NCBI RefSeq assembly: GCF_000015245.1
Contig: NC_008700.1
Coordinates: 2,238,001 to 2,302,000 of the forward strand
Direction: 5' to 3'
Source: Shewanella amazonensis SB2B
GTDB taxonomy: Bacteria > Pseudomonadota > Gammaproteobacteria > Enterobacterales > Shewanellaceae
DNA: 64,000 nt
The translations under genes and the position numbers were made by a program. This document shows positions 1 to 10,291 of the stretch, in pieces (the stretch's first letter is position 1; every line of letters begins with the position of its first letter). The notes under the pieces are model-generated. The model saw only the letters and a program-made list of their open reading frames with translations, searched no databases and was not told the DNA's origin.

Positions 1-1889
1 GACAGACCGTCGATGTAGCTTGGAGAGTACACCAGACCGGCAGTGTAAGACTCAGACTCTTCTGGCTTCAGATCAGGATCTGAGGTGTAGTTCACCAGAA
101 TTTGAGGATCTTGCTCGTTACCCCATGGATCGTCCAGATAATCGTAAGAACCTGTGTTACCACCAAACAGCTCGGCAACGTTAGGTGCACGGAAACCGGT
201 AGCAGCTACGGTACGCAGCATCAGATCGTCAGTGGCTTCATAGGTCAGACCCACTTTCCAGGTCGAGGCTTTACCGAAGGTAGAGTAGTCATCGAAACGC
301 AGGGCGAATTCACCGGTCAGTTTCTCGGTGAAAGGCACGCTGACTTCCTGATAGATGGAGAATACATCGTAGTTACCATCAGTTGGGTCTTGCTGAGCCG
401 CAGTACCCTCACCGGCCACAATCACAGGATCAGGATTGTAGTAGCCACTGTCGTAACGGTATTCAGCACCGATTGCAAAACCAACTGCACCTGCACTCAA
501 ATCAAACAGTTCACCGCTCAGTACGCCGGCAACCACGTGCTGCTCGTTACCGCCATCGTTACGCTCGGTGAAACCGATGTCGTTGATGATGTCCTGAGTC
601 AGAGGCTGACCGCTGAGCCATGAGTCCAGGTTGTTATAGACGGAGTTTTCCATCTTCACGGCATTGATAGAGTTTTCAACCCAGGTCTCGGCCTTGTTCT
701 TACCATAGGTGTAAGACAGGTCCCAGGTCATGCCTGTGTTGATGTCCAGAGAACCTTGCAGGCCCAGAGAGGCGCGCAGAGTGTCGGTGTCCTGATTGTA
801 GATACGTGGACCCACATCGGTGGTACGGCGACGGTAGTTTACACGGCCAGTGTCATCAGGAGCGATACCGGCAGCAATCATGTCGCCATCCAGAGTGATG
901 CAACGTGCAGCATCGATACCCTCTTCACCACATACGCCCAGCATGATGTCGGCTGGCTGAGCGGCCATTTGCTGATCAGATTTACGCTTGGTATACAGGA
1001 TGTCACCGGTCAGCAGCAGATCGTCACCCAGTTCCTGAGTCATGTTGGCAAACAGGCTGTAACGCTTGGCTGGGGTCTGATACCAGCTGTCCTGGGTGAA
1101 GTCATAACCTGTGTTACGGTCAACCCAATTACCGTTGGCGTCTTTCACCATACCTTCCAGAGAGCCGGTAGGAATGAATGAGCTGTAACCTGCCTCGGTC
1201 CAGTCACGATCGGCCTGGATAACACCACGGCGCTCAGAGTAAGCCGCACCAAAGGTGTAGTTGCCACCGTTATCGGTGTTGAAACCGTAGAGCATGCTCA
1301 GTTCGCCACTTTCGCCGTCACCCTTGTCGGTGCCGCTGCCGTTAAAGTCGAACTGGAAGCCTTCAAAATCTTTCTTGGTGATGATGTTCACCACACCGGC
1401 GATGGCGTCAGAGCCATACACTGCAGATGCACCGTCTTTCAGGATTTCTACACGGGCAATCATGGCAACCGGGATAGAGTTCAAATCCACAGCGCTGTCA
1501 GCGCCTGAACCTGAGTTCACCATGCGGCGACCGTTCAGCAGTACCAGAGTACGCTCAGCGCCCATACCACGCAGGTCAACCTGCGCTACACCATCTGCAC
1601 CGTTGTTGGTGCTTGAACCCACAGCGGCACCCGCCATGGAGGTTTGAGCCTGCAGCATTTGGTCAACAGAGGTGAAGCCTTCAGCGCGAATGGCATCGGC
1701 ACTGATCACTGTGACAGGAGAAGCAGTTTCCATATCCTGGCGCTGGATACGTGAACCTGTTACTGCGATACGCTCTACGTCTTTGGCTTGAGCTTCTTCG
1801 GCAAACGCCTGACTGGACACGACAGCAGAAGCACTGGTAGCCAACAGAACACAATTGACCGCCCAGGCGATTCTCGTGGTTTTTAACAT
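1..1889 (-). CDS. TonB-dependent outer-membrane receptor, partial (C-terminus outside the window)
   Basis: The first 629 codons are visible; the stop lies to the left of the window. The start ATG at 1889 follows an AGGGAG ribosome binding site and a signal peptide ending near SSQAFA/EE. A TonB-box-like stretch and the plug domain follow (VTVISADAIRAEG, then LNGRRMV and VEILKDGASAVYGSDAIAG, the family's plug signature), then the start of the beta-barrel with RAPNVAELFGG. Receptors of this family import siderophores, vitamins or sugars across the outer membrane with energy from TonB/ExbBD. The substrate cannot be told from sequence. A perfect CRP-type site lies about 280 bp upstream, which would fit a carbon-source-responsive receptor. 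Confidence 0.95.
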   Translation of the reverse strand, partial: MLKTTRIAWAVNCVLLATSASAVVSSQAFAEEAQAKDVERIAVTGSRIQRQDMETASPVTVISADAIRAEGFTSVDQMLQAQTSMAGAAVGSSTNNGADGVAQVDLRGMGAERTLVLLNGRRMVNSGSGADSAVDLNSIPVAMIARVEILKDGASAVYGSDAIAGVVNIITKKDFEGFQFDFNGSGTDKGDGESGELSMLYGFNTDNGGNYTFGAAYSERRGVIQADRDWTEAGYSSFIPTGSLEGMVKDANGNWVDRNTGYDFTQDSWYQTPAKRYSLFANMTQELGDDLLLTGDILYTKRKSDQQMAAQPADIMLGVCGEEGIDAARCITLDGDMIAAGIAPDDTGRVNYRRRTTDVGPRIYNQDTDTLRASLGLQGSLDINTGMTWDLSYTYGKNKAETWVENSINAVKMENSVYNNLDSWLSGQPLTQDIINDIGFTERNDGGNEQHVVAGVLSGELFDLSAGAVGFAIGAEYRYDSGYYNPDPVIVAGEGTAAQQDPTDGNYDVFSIYQEVSVPFTEKLTGEFALRFDDYSTFGKASTWKVGLTYEATDDLMLRTVAATGFRAPNVAELFGGNTGSYDYLDDPWGNEQDPQILVNYTSDPDLKPEESESYTAGLVYSPSYIDGL

Positions 1890-2171
1890 GATTTAACTCC
1901 CTGCTTATTTTGACTGCGCCTGTAAGATTTTGAATTTGGCGCAGACCCGATACTCGCCAAGCAGCAGAGAATCGTCAAACCCTCAAACTATTAACATTCC
2001 ATTTCCAATGAAACACTTATGTTCGTTTATGTTGTCATTTTTGTATGTCATTATGTTTTGTTTTTGTTTATTACTGAATATTTATTCAAATATGCAGTTA
2101 CAGTCTGTCACAAGCGCTCATGACACCAGCAAACCGTCCACCTGTCCGTTAACAATGCAAAGAGCTTATTT

Positions 2172-2187
2172 TGTGACGTGCATCACA
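2172..2187. promoter_or_regulatory. CRP-type binding site
   Basis: TGTGACGTGCATCACA matches both half-sites of the CRP consensus (TGTGA-N6-TCACA) exactly. It sits about 283 bp before the TonB receptor start and about 160 bp beyond the ruvB stop. The receptor is the only gene it could serve here, though the distance is long for direct activation. Confidence 0.75.
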
Positions 2188-2293
2188 CTTTTTCTGTGAC
2201 CCATATCGATTAAATCTACCCAATGGATGAATTTGATAATGAAACTCACCGAGTCTGTTAACGAATAGCGAAGGACATAAACCCTTGTCCCAT

Positions 2294-2323
2294 AAAAAAA
2301 GAGACCCCAGGGGTCTCTTTTTT
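2294..2323 (-). terminator. Rho-independent terminator after ruvB
   Basis: A perfect GC-rich stem AGAGACCCC/GGGGTCTCT is flanked by A and T runs, so it can act in either direction. It lies 24 bp after the ruvB stop and ends the yebC-ruvCAB operon. Confidence 0.9.
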
Positions 2324-2346
2324 AAGCAGTGGTTTAGCGGATTTAG

Positions 2347-3351
2347 TCAATCTGGTTTGATAAGGTCAAAATGGCTGTAGGCACGGGCCGTGGCAATCCG
2401 CCCCCTTGGTGTGCGCTGCACAAACCCCTGCTGAATAAGAAATGGCTCAAGCACATCTTCTATGGTTTCACGTTCCTCACCGATGGCGGCGGCAAGGTTA
2501 TCCAGACCCACAGGTCCTCCCATAAACTTGTCGATAATCGCCAGCAGCAGCTTGCGGTCCATGTAATCAAAGCCTTCGCTGTCCACATCCAATAAATCCA
2601 GTGCTGACTGAGCCACCGCACGGCTGATTGCGCCATCATGCTTCACTTCAGCAAAGTCCCGCACCCGGCGAAGCAGCCGGTTGGCGATACGGGGAGTACC
2701 GCGGCTGCGGCGGGCAATCTCTTCGGCGCCACCTTCATCCATGGGCACATCCATCACCTTGGCGGAGCGCGCCACAATGGATGACAGGTCACGGACATTG
2801 TAAAACTCAAGCCGCAGCGGAATGCCGAAACGGGCCCGCAGCGGTGATGTGAGTGAACCTGCTCGGGTTGTTGCGCCCACCAGGGTAAAAGGCGGCAAAT
2901 CCAGCTTGATAGAGCGTGCAGCGGGCCCCTCACCTATCATGATATCCAGCTGATAGTCTTCCATCGCCGGATAGAGGATTTCCTCCACCACAGGGCTTAA
3001 GCGGTGGATTTCATCGATAAAGAGCACGTCACCTTCTTCAAGATTGGTGAGCAGGGCCGCCAAATCGCCTGCCTTTTCCAGCACAGGCCCGGAGGTGGAC
3101 TTGATGTTCACCCCCATTTCGTTGGCAACGATATTGGCCAGGGTGGTTTTACCCAGGCCTGGTGGGCCGTAGATAAGCATATGATCCAGGGCTTCGCCGC
3201 GCTTTTTAGCCGCCTCAATAAAGACTTTAAGCTGGGCGCGGGTATCGTCCTGCCCCGTGTATTCGTCGAGTAATTTTGGCCGCATGGCGCGGTCAATCAC
3301 ATCTTCCTGACCCAGATCCTGGGGCTGAATAAGCCGGTCGGCTTCAATCAT
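2347..3351 (-). CDS. ruvB: Holliday junction branch migration helicase RuvB
   Basis: 334 aa, the normal length. RuvB is the hexameric AAA+ motor that drives branch migration of Holliday junctions with RuvA. Visible motifs are the RuvB N-terminal signature ([11 protein letters not shown]), Walker [12 protein letters not shown], Walker [10 protein letters not shown], sensor 1 GATTRAG and the C-terminal winged-helix region with RTPRGR. It lies 17 bp downstream of ruvA in the same operon (yebC-ruvC-ruvA-ruvB). The operon is often SOS-controlled in gammaproteobacteria, but I did not find a LexA box here. Confidence 0.98.
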   Translation of the reverse strand: MIEADRLIQPQDLGQEDVIDRAMRPKLLDEYTGQDDTRAQLKVFIEAAKKRGEALDHMLIYGPPGLGKTTLANIVANEMGVNIKSTSGPVLEKAGDLAALLTNLEEGDVLFIDEIHRLSPVVEEILYPAMEDYQLDIMIGEGPAARSIKLDLPPFTLVGATTRAGSLTSPLRARFGIPLRLEFYNVRDLSSIVARSAKVMDVPMDEGGAEEIARRSRGTPRIANRLLRRVRDFAEVKHDGAISRAVAQSALDLLDVDSEGFDYMDRKLLLAIIDKFMGGPVGLDNLAAAIGEERETIEDVLEPFLIQQGFVQRTPRGRIATARAYSHFDLIKPD

Positions 3352-3368
3352 GGTATTCCCCTTTCACC

Positions 3369-3986
3369 TTAGAGCATGGACTTAAGTGCAGCCTTGATAA
3401 GCTGCTCGGGATCCATGCCCTCCTGGAAGGCACTGGATACGGCTTTGCTTGCCTGCTGCGGTTTGTAGCCCAATGACAAGAGCGCGGCTATGGCATCTTC
3501 TTCCACAGTGGCAGCCACCGGCGCCGGTGTGAAGTTGCTCTTAAGCACAAACTCTCGCTCAGCGCCCATGGAGGCTTCCATCAGGCTCTTGAGTTTGTCG
3601 CGCATCTCAACCAGCAGACGTTCGGCAGTCTTTTTACCCACACCGGGCAGCTTAATCAGGGTCGCGATATCGTCACGTTCCAGGCAACCAATAAACTCTT
3701 TGGCGGTCATGCCCGACAGAATAGTGAGCGCGAGCTTGGGGCCAACACCATTGGCCTTGATCAGCAAACGAAACAGTGAGCGCTCTTCTTTATGGATAAA
3801 TCCATACAAAAGCTGAGCATCTTCACGGACCACAAAATGGGTATAAACAATGACCTCGGCGCCAGGCAGTGGCAGCTCGTAAAAGGAGGTCAGCGGCATT
3901 TGCAGCTCATAGCCAACACCGCCCACATCTATCAATACCTCTGGGGCGTGTTTCTCAACCAAAATGCCCTTTAAACGACCTATCAT
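3369..3986 (-). CDS. ruvA: Holliday junction DNA helicase subunit RuvA
   Basis: 205 aa. RuvA is the tetrameric protein that binds Holliday junctions and loads RuvB. The true start is the ATG at 3986 (protein begins MIGRLKG, the family's conserved start); the open frame extends 25 codons further up without support. The N-terminal OB fold, the two helix-hairpin-helix motifs (NGVGPKLAL and [12 protein letters not shown]) and the C-terminal RuvB-binding domain ([12 protein letters not shown]) are all present. The start overlaps the ruvC stop by ATGA, indicating translational coupling. Confidence 0.97.
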   Translation of the reverse strand: MIGRLKGILVEKHAPEVLIDVGGVGYELQMPLTSFYELPLPGAEVIVYTHFVVREDAQLLYGFIHKEERSLFRLLIKANGVGPKLALTILSGMTAKEFIGCLERDDIATLIKLPGVGKKTAERLLVEMRDKLKSLMEASMGAEREFVLKSNFTPAPVAATVEEDAIAALLSLGYKPQQASKAVSSAFQEGMDPEQLIKAALKSML

Positions 3987-4504
3987 CTGTATCTTCCGTA
4001 TGTTCTGACACTGGCGCGCCCACCGAGGGCCACCAGACTTTGATGGGTGTGATAATGACACATGGCAACCGCCAGTGCATCTGCCGCGTCGGCCTGGGGC
4101 GCTGCGGGGAGTTTCAGCATCTGCTGCACCATGTGCTGCACCTGAGCCTTTTGTGCCCGGCCTGTGCCCACCACGGCATTTTTAATCTGGGTGGCGCTGT
4201 ATTCCGCCACCGGCAAACCTGCCACTGTGGCGGCGACTATGGCAGCGCCCCTCGCCTGGCCTAGCTTCAATGCCGAGTCGGCATTCTTGGCCATAAAGAC
4301 CCGCTCGATGGCAAACTGGCTCGGCTGGTACTGACGGATAATTTCCTGCAGACCATCAAAAATCTGCTTAAGCCTGTCGGGCAGTTCATCCGATGAAGTA
4401 CGAATACAACCGCTGCCAAGATAGAGCTGATGCCTGCCCTGACACTGGATAACCCCATAACCTGTGATGCGTGAGCCCGGGTCGACTCCTAAAATAATGG
4501 CCAT
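3983..4504 (-). CDS. ruvC: Holliday junction resolvase RuvC
   Basis: 173 aa, normal length. RuvC is the endonuclease that cuts Holliday junctions in a RuvAB-bound complex. The N-terminal [14 protein letters not shown] carries the first catalytic Asp, FAIERVF the conserved Glu, and [13 protein letters not shown] the C-terminal Asp pair of the RNase H-like fold. It lies 3 bp after yebC and overlaps ruvA by 4 bp. Confidence 0.98.
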   Translation of the reverse strand: MAIILGVDPGSRITGYGVIQCQGRHQLYLGSGCIRTSSDELPDRLKQIFDGLQEIIRQYQPSQFAIERVFMAKNADSALKLGQARGAAIVAATVAGLPVAEYSATQIKNAVVGTGRAQKAQVQHMVQQMLKLPAAPQADAADALAVAMCHYHTHQSLVALGGRASVRTYGRYR

Positions 4505-4507
4505 GGA

Positions 4508-5254
4508 TTATTCCAGCGTCTCCATCACCTCATCGGGGATGTCGGCGTTATGGTAAACCTCCTGCACATCATCATGATCTTCAAGCTGATCGATAAGCCG
4601 CAGGAATTTGGGAGCGGTTTCGGCATCAAGCACGGCCCGTGTGGATGGCACCATGGTCACTTCGGCGTTCACCGAGGAAAAACCGGTGCCATCGAGGGCA
4701 TCTTTCACGGCGCCAAAGTCCTCAGGCGTAGTGTACACATCGGCACTGCCATCATCATTGATGATGACATCATCGGCGCCGGCATCGAGCGCAGCTTCCA
4801 TCATGGCGTCTTCATCTGTGCCGGCCTCGAAACTTATCACCCCACGTTTGGTAAAGAGATACGCCACCGAGCCATCTGTGCCCAGGTTGCCGCCGGACTT
4901 ATTGAAGGCATTGCGCACCCCGGTCACCGCCCGGTTGCGATTATCCGTCATGCACTCGACCATCACAGCAGTGCCGCCGGGGCCGTAGCCTTCGTAGATG
5001 AGGGTTTCCAGGTTGTCGCCATCAAGTTCACCCGAGCCGCGTTTAACCGCGCGTTCCACAGTGTCACGGGTCATATTGGCAGACAGGGCTTTATCGATGG
5101 CAGCACGCAGACGGGGGTTGGCATCGGCATCTGAACCACCCTCACGGGCGGAGACAACCAGCTCGCGAATGAGTTTGGTAAAGAGTTTGCCGCGCTTGGC
5201 ATCCTGGGCGGCTTTACGGTGCCTGATGTTGGCCCACTTGCTGTGACCTGCCAT
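4508..5254 (-). CDS. yebC: YebC/PmpR family protein
   Basis: 248 aa with the full family sequence, beginning [14 protein letters not shown]. Members are DNA-binding regulators in some bacteria, and recent work on the family also points to a translation role on polyproline stretches; which applies here is not decided by sequence. The start ATG at 5254 has an AAGGAG site upstream. It is the first gene of the yebC-ruvC-ruvA-ruvB operon, the same order as in other gammaproteobacteria, and is separated from aspS by a terminator. Confidence 0.95.
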   Translation of the reverse strand: MAGHSKWANIRHRKAAQDAKRGKLFTKLIRELVVSAREGGSDADANPRLRAAIDKALSANMTRDTVERAVKRGSGELDGDNLETLIYEGYGPGGTAVMVECMTDNRNRAVTGVRNAFNKSGGNLGTDGSVAYLFTKRGVISFEAGTDEDAMMEAALDAGADDVIINDDGSADVYTTPEDFGAVKDALDGTGFSSVNAEVTMVPSTRAVLDAETAPKFLRLIDQLEDHDDVQEVYHNADIPDEVMETLE

Positions 5255-5332
5255 AGAAATCTCCTTGAAATGCGGATAGATGACCAGTGTCCAGACTAAC
5301 GAAAAACAGCGTCCGGGGAAAATGCAGTGGCC

Positions 5333-5369
5333 GTAAAAACAGACCGAGGCATGCGCCCCGGTTTGTTTG
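5333..5369 (-). terminator. Terminator after aspS
   Basis: Read on the minus strand, a stem of AACCGGGGC pairing with GCCTCGGTC is followed by GTTTTTA. It lies 9 bp beyond the aspS stop and separates aspS from yebC. Confidence 0.75.
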
Positions 5370-5377
5370 TGACTCTA

Positions 5378-7153
5378 TCAGTCTTGTTTCGGCTCTTTCG
5401 GCAGAACCGCAATGCCCAGTTCCACCAGTTGGTCGGGGTTGGCATGTCCCGGCGCGTTGGTGAGCGGACAGGCCGCCGTGGTGGTCTTGGGGAAGGCCAT
5501 CACATCACGGATGGAGCTGGCGCCGGTCATCAGCATCACCAGACGGTCCAGACCAAAGGCCAGACCCGCGTGTGGTGGGGTACCGAAACGCAGTGCGTCC
5601 AGCAGGAAGCCGAACTTTTCTTTGGCTTCTTCATCGTCGATGCCAAGGATACGGAACACGGTAGACTGCATGTCGCCATTGTGGATACGCACAGAGCCGC
5701 CGCCCAGCTCAACGCCGTTGAGTACCATGTCGTAGGCATCGGACACGGCCTTGCCTGGGCTCGCTTCAAGCTCGGCAGCAGTGACGCCGCGCGGCGCGGT
5801 AAAGGGATGGTGAACTGCGTAGAAACGGCCATCGGCCTTTTCGAACATCGGGAAGTCAACCACCCACAGTGGGCGCCACTCACCTTCGAGCAGTTTGAAG
5901 TCTTCGCCGGCTTTCAGACGCAGGGCGCCCATGGACTCGGCAACCACGTTGGCCTTGTCAGCACCGAAGAAGATGATATCGCCATCGGCAGCCTTGGTGC
6001 GGGCAATGATTTCCTTGATGATGTCTTCATTCAGGAACTTAGCCACAGGTGACTGAATGCCTTCAACGCCAGCAGCCAGGTTGTTGACCTTCATCCAGGC
6101 CAGACCGCGGGCACCGTAGATTCCTACAAACTTGGTGTAGTCGTCGATTTGCTTGCGTGACAGCTCGGCGCCGCCGGGGATACGCAGGGCAGCAACGCGG
6201 CCTTCTTCATCGTTGGCAGGGCCGGAGAATACCGCAAACTCAACGGCTTTAAGCAGATCGGCTACATCAACCAGTTCCAGCGGGTTACGTAGATCAGGTT
6301 TGTCGGAGCCAAAGCGGCGCATGGCTTCATCCCAGGTCATTTTCGGGAAATCACCCAGATCCACGTTCATCAGCTCGAGGAACAGGTTACGGATCATACG
6401 CTCGGTGGTTTCCATCACCTGATCTGAGGTCATGAACGAGGTTTCGATATCGATTTGGGTGAATTCAGGCTGACGGTCGGCGCGCAGGTCTTCGTCGCGG
6501 AAACACTTGACGATTTGATAGTAACGGTCAAAACCTGACATCATCAGCAGCTGTTTGAACAGCTGTGGCGACTGTGGCAGTGCGAAGAACTGACCTTTAT
6601 AGGTACGGCTTGGCACCAGATAGTCGCGGGCACCTTCCGGAGTGGCCTTGGTCAGGATAGGGGTTTCAATGTCGAGGAAGCCGTTGCCATCCATAAAGCG
6701 ACGCACAAAGCTGGTGACCTTGGCACGGAAAATCAGACGCTGTGCCATTTCAGGACGGCGCAGATCCAGATAGCGGTACTTCAGACGGGCTTCTTCGCTG
6801 TTGTTCTGGTGGTTATCCAGGCTCAGTGGCAGCGGGTCGGCGGCATTGATGATGGTGAGCGCTTTACCCAGCACCTCAATTTCACCGGTTTTCATCTGGC
6901 TGTTCACCTGGCTGTCAGGACGTGGGCGAACCACACCTTTCACCTGAACACAGAACTCGGCACGCAGGCTGCTGGCTACGTCAAACACGTCTGGCAAGTC
7001 CGGGTCATATACTACCTGAACCAAACCTTCGCGGTCGCGAAGATCCAAAAAGATCACACCCCCCAAATCGCGGCTGCGGTTTACCCAGCCAACGAGGGTG
7101 ACTTCTTGTCCGACGTGAGACTTATTAACGTCTCCACAATAATGACTGCGCAT
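5378..7153 (-). CDS. aspS: Aspartyl-tRNA synthetase
   Basis: 591 aa, the usual bacterial length. It charges tRNA-Asp with aspartate. In order: N-terminal anticodon-binding OB domain (about 1-105, with [11 protein letters not shown]), class II catalytic core with motif 2 ([16 protein letters not shown]), the bacterial GAD insertion domain in the middle, and motif 3 ([15 protein letters not shown]). The start ATG at 7153 follows a promoter at 7216-7243. Its substrate, tRNA-Asp, is encoded far away in this window at 56530. Confidence 0.98.
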   Translation of the reverse strand: MRSHYCGDVNKSHVGQEVTLVGWVNRSRDLGGVIFLDLRDREGLVQVVYDPDLPDVFDVASSLRAEFCVQVKGVVRPRPDSQVNSQMKTGEIEVLGKALTIINAADPLPLSLDNHQNNSEEARLKYRYLDLRRPEMAQRLIFRAKVTSFVRRFMDGNGFLDIETPILTKATPEGARDYLVPSRTYKGQFFALPQSPQLFKQLLMMSGFDRYYQIVKCFRDEDLRADRQPEFTQIDIETSFMTSDQVMETTERMIRNLFLELMNVDLGDFPKMTWDEAMRRFGSDKPDLRNPLELVDVADLLKAVEFAVFSGPANDEEGRVAALRIPGGAELSRKQIDDYTKFVGIYGARGLAWMKVNNLAAGVEGIQSPVAKFLNEDIIKEIIARTKAADGDIIFFGADKANVVAESMGALRLKAGEDFKLLEGEWRPLWVVDFPMFEKADGRFYAVHHPFTAPRGVTAAELEASPGKAVSDAYDMVLNGVELGGGSVRIHNGDMQSTVFRILGIDDEEAKEKFGFLLDALRFGTPPHAGLAFGLDRLVMLMTGASSIRDVMAFPKTTTAACPLTNAPGHANPDQLVELGIAVLPKEPKQD

Positions 7154-7215
7154 TGAGAGTTATCCTTTTTCCTGCACCGGTGTGGCGGAAATCTGATTGA
7201 AAATTGTGACTGGGC

Positions 7216-7243
7216 ATTATAGAGAAATAATGCCCTGAGCCAA
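7216..7243 (-). promoter_or_regulatory. Sigma70-type promoter for aspS
   Basis: On the minus strand TTGGCT and a perfect TATAAT are separated by 16 bp, about 60 bp before the aspS start. Inference from consensus only. Confidence 0.6.
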
Positions 7244-7343
7244 AGTACTTCACTTTTGGTCGGTGAAGTATCCAGCATGTTTTTGTCATTGACCAGAGGC
7301 CCAGGCCAGCAAAATGCGACGAGTGCGCAAAAAAAACGCACTC

Positions 7344-10163
7344 TCAGGCACTGCGATAACCATTACCTCCCGCCTGTTTGGCGAAATACATCATTTTGTC
7401 GGCTTTTTGCATCAGGCCTATGGGGTTGTCGCTATCGGACGGGAAAATGGCGATACCGATACTGGCCGACAGTTTCAGGGTCTTTTTGCCGATGTTCAGC
7501 GGCTCGCCAATGCGGGCAATCAGGGTTTCAGCCACCTGACAGACGCTGTCCAGGTCGTGAATTCTATTGAGCAATACCACAAACTCATCGCCGCCGAAGC
7601 GCGCCACTGTGTCGGACTTTCTGACAGCCTCGTCCAGCAAGTTCGCCACCTTAACCAGCGCCGCATCCCCTGTGACATGCCCCTCGCTATCGTTGATTTC
7701 TTTAAAGCCATCCAGATCGACAAACAACAGTGCAAATTTACTCTGCTCACGGCAATGGAACAAGGTTGCCTGTTTAAGACGGTCATCAAGCAACATACGG
7801 TTTGGCAACCCGGTTAGCGGGTCGTGGCTCGCCAGATGGGCAATGCGCGATTCGGCCTCTTTTCTGGCCTGAATTTCGCCTTTAAGGCGCCGGTTAATCA
7901 CGGTAATGACCAGCACCAAGAGTGTCAGCAGTGCCAAGGCTATCGCCACGCCCTTCATATAGCGCTGATAACGCACCAAGCCGGTGTCGAGCTTAATGTC
8001 CACCCACCGGCTATAGATTTCCTGCACCCTGGCTTTGTCCAGTTTGGCAATGACCCGATTGATAAAAGGCAGAAGTTCCGAGTGTTTGGCTGATACGGCT
8101 ATGTGGCTCTTCTGATCGGCAAAATCTGCCAGCAGCGACATCTTCAGCTGCTGATACTGGCCTGCGCCCAGTTGGCTTGCGACTGTTACCACCTTTTCAA
8201 GGAACACATCGGCCTTACCGGATGCAACCGTTTGCAACCCGGATTGACTGTCCGGCACCAATACCAGCTTGATGCCGGGGTATTCTGCCATCAAACGGCT
8301 GATAATCTGGTATCCCTCTACAACCGCCAAACGCTGACCTTCGAGCTGTTCAAGGTTGAATACGGTGACGCTTTCCAGTGGGCTAACCAAAGCCCAGGCC
8401 GAGGGCCAGTAGGGTTCTGAGTATCCCATTTGCCCTTCCCGCTCGGCGGTTTTGGCCACGCTGCCCGCTAAATCTATGTTGCCTTTTGCCAGGGCGCTTA
8501 TCAGATCGCTCCATTCCTTGAATGGCACGGGTTGAATTTCAATGCCCAACATGGCTTCCATCATCTGGGCAATGTCGGCATTAACGCCGGCAAAGTTACC
8601 CTGCTCATCAACAAACTCCATGGGCCCCCAGTTTTCAAGAAACCCCATACGCAAGGTGCCAAGTCCATCAAGATAGCGCCGTTGGTTATCCGTGAGCTCT
8701 ATGTGTTCTTTGCTTTTCAAAAACACATGGTCGCGGCTGTTGAGCATCCATTTTTGCTCAATGTCCGCCAGCTCTTTCCAATCAATCATGTTGAATCCAG
8801 AGGCAATACGATTGGCAAGCCCCTGATCTCCCTGACGGATCAGCGCATAAATTTCGGTGTCAAACTCAAGGGAAGGCACCTGATGAAATTCTGACCAGCT
8901 GCGATTGAGCAACAAGTAATGTTGGGTCCAGGCGGCGGCCGCCACAAAACCGACAATATCCCCCTGATGCACAGCGGTGAGCATTTCGTCCATACCCTGA
9001 TAGAAACGGATCTGGGTGTTGGGTAAGGCAGCCTTGAGCGCTGCCACATAAGGTGCAGTCGGAAATACCCCAAGACGTTTGCCCTTTAGGGCATCCAGGT
9101 CATGACTTTGATCGCCGTACAAAAATAAACGGCTCTTGATGGTGTACATATGCCAGGCGCGGTAGAGCCCGGTATTCATATCGTCACTCTCCGGATAGCC
9201 GATATGCACATCGGCACGCCCCGAACGCACATCCTCCAGACTGCCATTCATATCGCCGGGGATGAAGTTAATGGGGATCCCGGTTTTTTCTGACCACAGC
9301 CGCCAGATATCAACGTAGAGGCCGTGGGGCTGACCATCGCCCCCCAGGTCTACAAAGGGCTCAACCCCCAGTTGCATGGCAATGGCGAGACCACTTTGCT
9401 GACGCTGATACCCCAGCCAGCGACGCTCTAGCTTGCGAATAAAATCATCGGCGACATTGGCAAAGCCTTCGTTTATCTCCCGGATAAGCGCATTGTTGCC
9501 CTTTCTGACCGCTGGATGAAGTTTGGTCTCCCGAACCAATACCCGTGTATTAATGGGAAACTCAGCCGCGAGTTTCTGCTGCAACGCCTGGTCGCGCATG
9601 TAGCCTTCCATCCCGGCAAACGCAACAAGCTCTCCCCGGTATGCGGCTTCAAGGAGGCTATCGCGGGTAGGGAAATAGCGAAACACCAGACCGGGCTGGC
9701 GGCTACTGAGCTCCTGCTCAAAGGTAGAACCCTGTACTATGCCGATTTGAAAGGGTTGAAGTTCTTCAAGTTTTGTACGTCCCTGCAACTGCTTATGCAG
9801 GTAGACGTAGGTGTTAACGTCAGAAATGGCGTTTGCAAATGCAAACCTGGCTTCGCGTTCAGGATTGATAGCCATGCCCAAATGGACATCGGCGCGCCCG
9901 TCTTCCAACTGGGCAACCGAATCGCGCCACACCCTCCCGACAAATACCACCGGACGACGATTGACCCTCGACCACTCTTTCCACAACTCCACCAGTAATC
10001 CCTGTGGTTCGCCATCATCATCAAGGAACTGAAATGGATAGCTGTCTTCTCCCATCACCAACACCAGTGGCTTTTCACTGGCATGAAGCACAGAGGGCAA
10101 CAAGAGGCTAAGGAAAAAAAACAGTCTCAGAATAAGCTTCAAAGGGAACACCCAAAAGGTCAA
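7344..10163 (-). CDS. Diguanylate cyclase with three periplasmic substrate-binding-like domains
   Basis: 939 aa. After a signal-like hydrophobic N-terminus (about 8-28) come three tandem SBP_bac_3-like modules (about 30-255, 256-480 and 500-735), a transmembrane helix (about 745-770), a short linker and a GGDEF domain. The cyclase has DPLTGLPNR and an intact GGDEF at residues 857-861, with an RKSD inhibitory I-site five residues before it, so it should make cyclic di-GMP and be product-inhibited. The periplasmic part probably senses an amino acid or similar small ligand. The start is uncertain: no ATG is in frame near the signal peptide, so TTG at 10163 or GTG at 10151 is used, without a clear ribosome binding site. 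Confidence 0.9.
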   Translation of the reverse strand: MTFWVFPLKLILRLFFFLSLLLPSVLHASEKPLVLVMGEDSYPFQFLDDDGEPQGLLVELWKEWSRVNRRPVVFVGRVWRDSVAQLEDGRADVHLGMAINPEREARFAFANAISDVNTYVYLHKQLQGRTKLEELQPFQIGIVQGSTFEQELSSRQPGLVFRYFPTRDSLLEAAYRGELVAFAGMEGYMRDQALQQKLAAEFPINTRVLVRETKLHPAVRKGNNALIREINEGFANVADDFIRKLERRWLGYQRQQSGLAIAMQLGVEPFVDLGGDGQPHGLYVDIWRLWSEKTGIPINFIPGDMNGSLEDVRSGRADVHIGYPESDDMNTGLYRAWHMYTIKSRLFLYGDQSHDLDALKGKRLGVFPTAPYVAALKAALPNTQIRFYQGMDEMLTAVHQGDIVGFVAAAAWTQHYLLLNRSWSEFHQVPSLEFDTEIYALIRQGDQGLANRIASGFNMIDWKELADIEQKWMLNSRDHVFLKSKEHIELTDNQRRYLDGLGTLRMGFLENWGPMEFVDEQGNFAGVNADIAQMMEAMLGIEIQPVPFKEWSDLISALAKGNIDLAGSVAKTAEREGQMGYSEPYWPSAWALVSPLESVTVFNLEQLEGQRLAVVEGYQIISRLMAEYPGIKLVLVPDSQSGLQTVASGKADVFLEKVVTVASQLGAGQYQQLKMSLLADFADQKSHIAVSAKHSELLPFINRVIAKLDKARVQEIYSRWVDIKLDTGLVRYQRYMKGVAIALALLTLLVLVITVINRRLKGEIQARKEAESRIAHLASHDPLTGLPNRMLLDDRLKQATLFHCREQSKFALLFVDLDGFKEINDSEGHVTGDAALVKVANLLDEAVRKSDTVARFGGDEFVVLLNRIHDLDSVCQVAETLIARIGEPLNIGKKTLKLSASIGIAIFPSDSDNPIGLMQKADKMMYFAKQAGGNGYRSA

Positions 10164-10232
10164 TAAGGCGTAAAGGGAATGTTACTTAACGATATATTAG
10201 ACATAAATTTCCACGAAATAGCCAGTGTGCCC

Positions 10233-10262
10233 TTGCTGGTCAGAAAAGCGTTTCGTTAAAAT
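10233..10262 (+). promoter_or_regulatory. Candidate promoter for cmoA
   Basis: TTGCTG and TAAAAT are separated by 18 bp, ending 29 bp before the cmoA start. Consensus match only. Confidence 0.45.
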
Positions 10263-10291
10263 ACAAGGCTATATTGTGAGATAAGAATCCC

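Larger units (their letters stand above)
1890..2346. other. Intergenic region upstream of the TonB receptor
   Basis: About 450 bp of AT-rich sequence between the receptor start and the ruvB stop. It holds the receptor's leader, a CRP-type palindrome (2172-2187) and the ruvB terminator (2294-2323). An open frame of 89 codons at 1930-2199 on the plus strand has no ribosome binding site and low-complexity, T-rich translation, so I do not call it a gene. Confidence 0.6.

Noticed and set aside
102..1647. Plus-strand open frames across the TonB receptor (for example 102-623, 756-1181, 1294-1647)
   Set aside because: They run antisense to a receptor with clear plug and barrel motifs, have no ribosome binding sites and encode no recognisable protein.
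1930..2199. 89-codon plus-strand ORF in the receptor's upstream region
   Set aside because: T-rich low-complexity translation, no ribosome binding site, and it overlaps the CRP site.
4550..5134. 194-codon plus-strand ORF inside yebC
   Set aside because: Antisense shadow of a conserved gene; its translation is His/Gly-rich and lacks family motifs.
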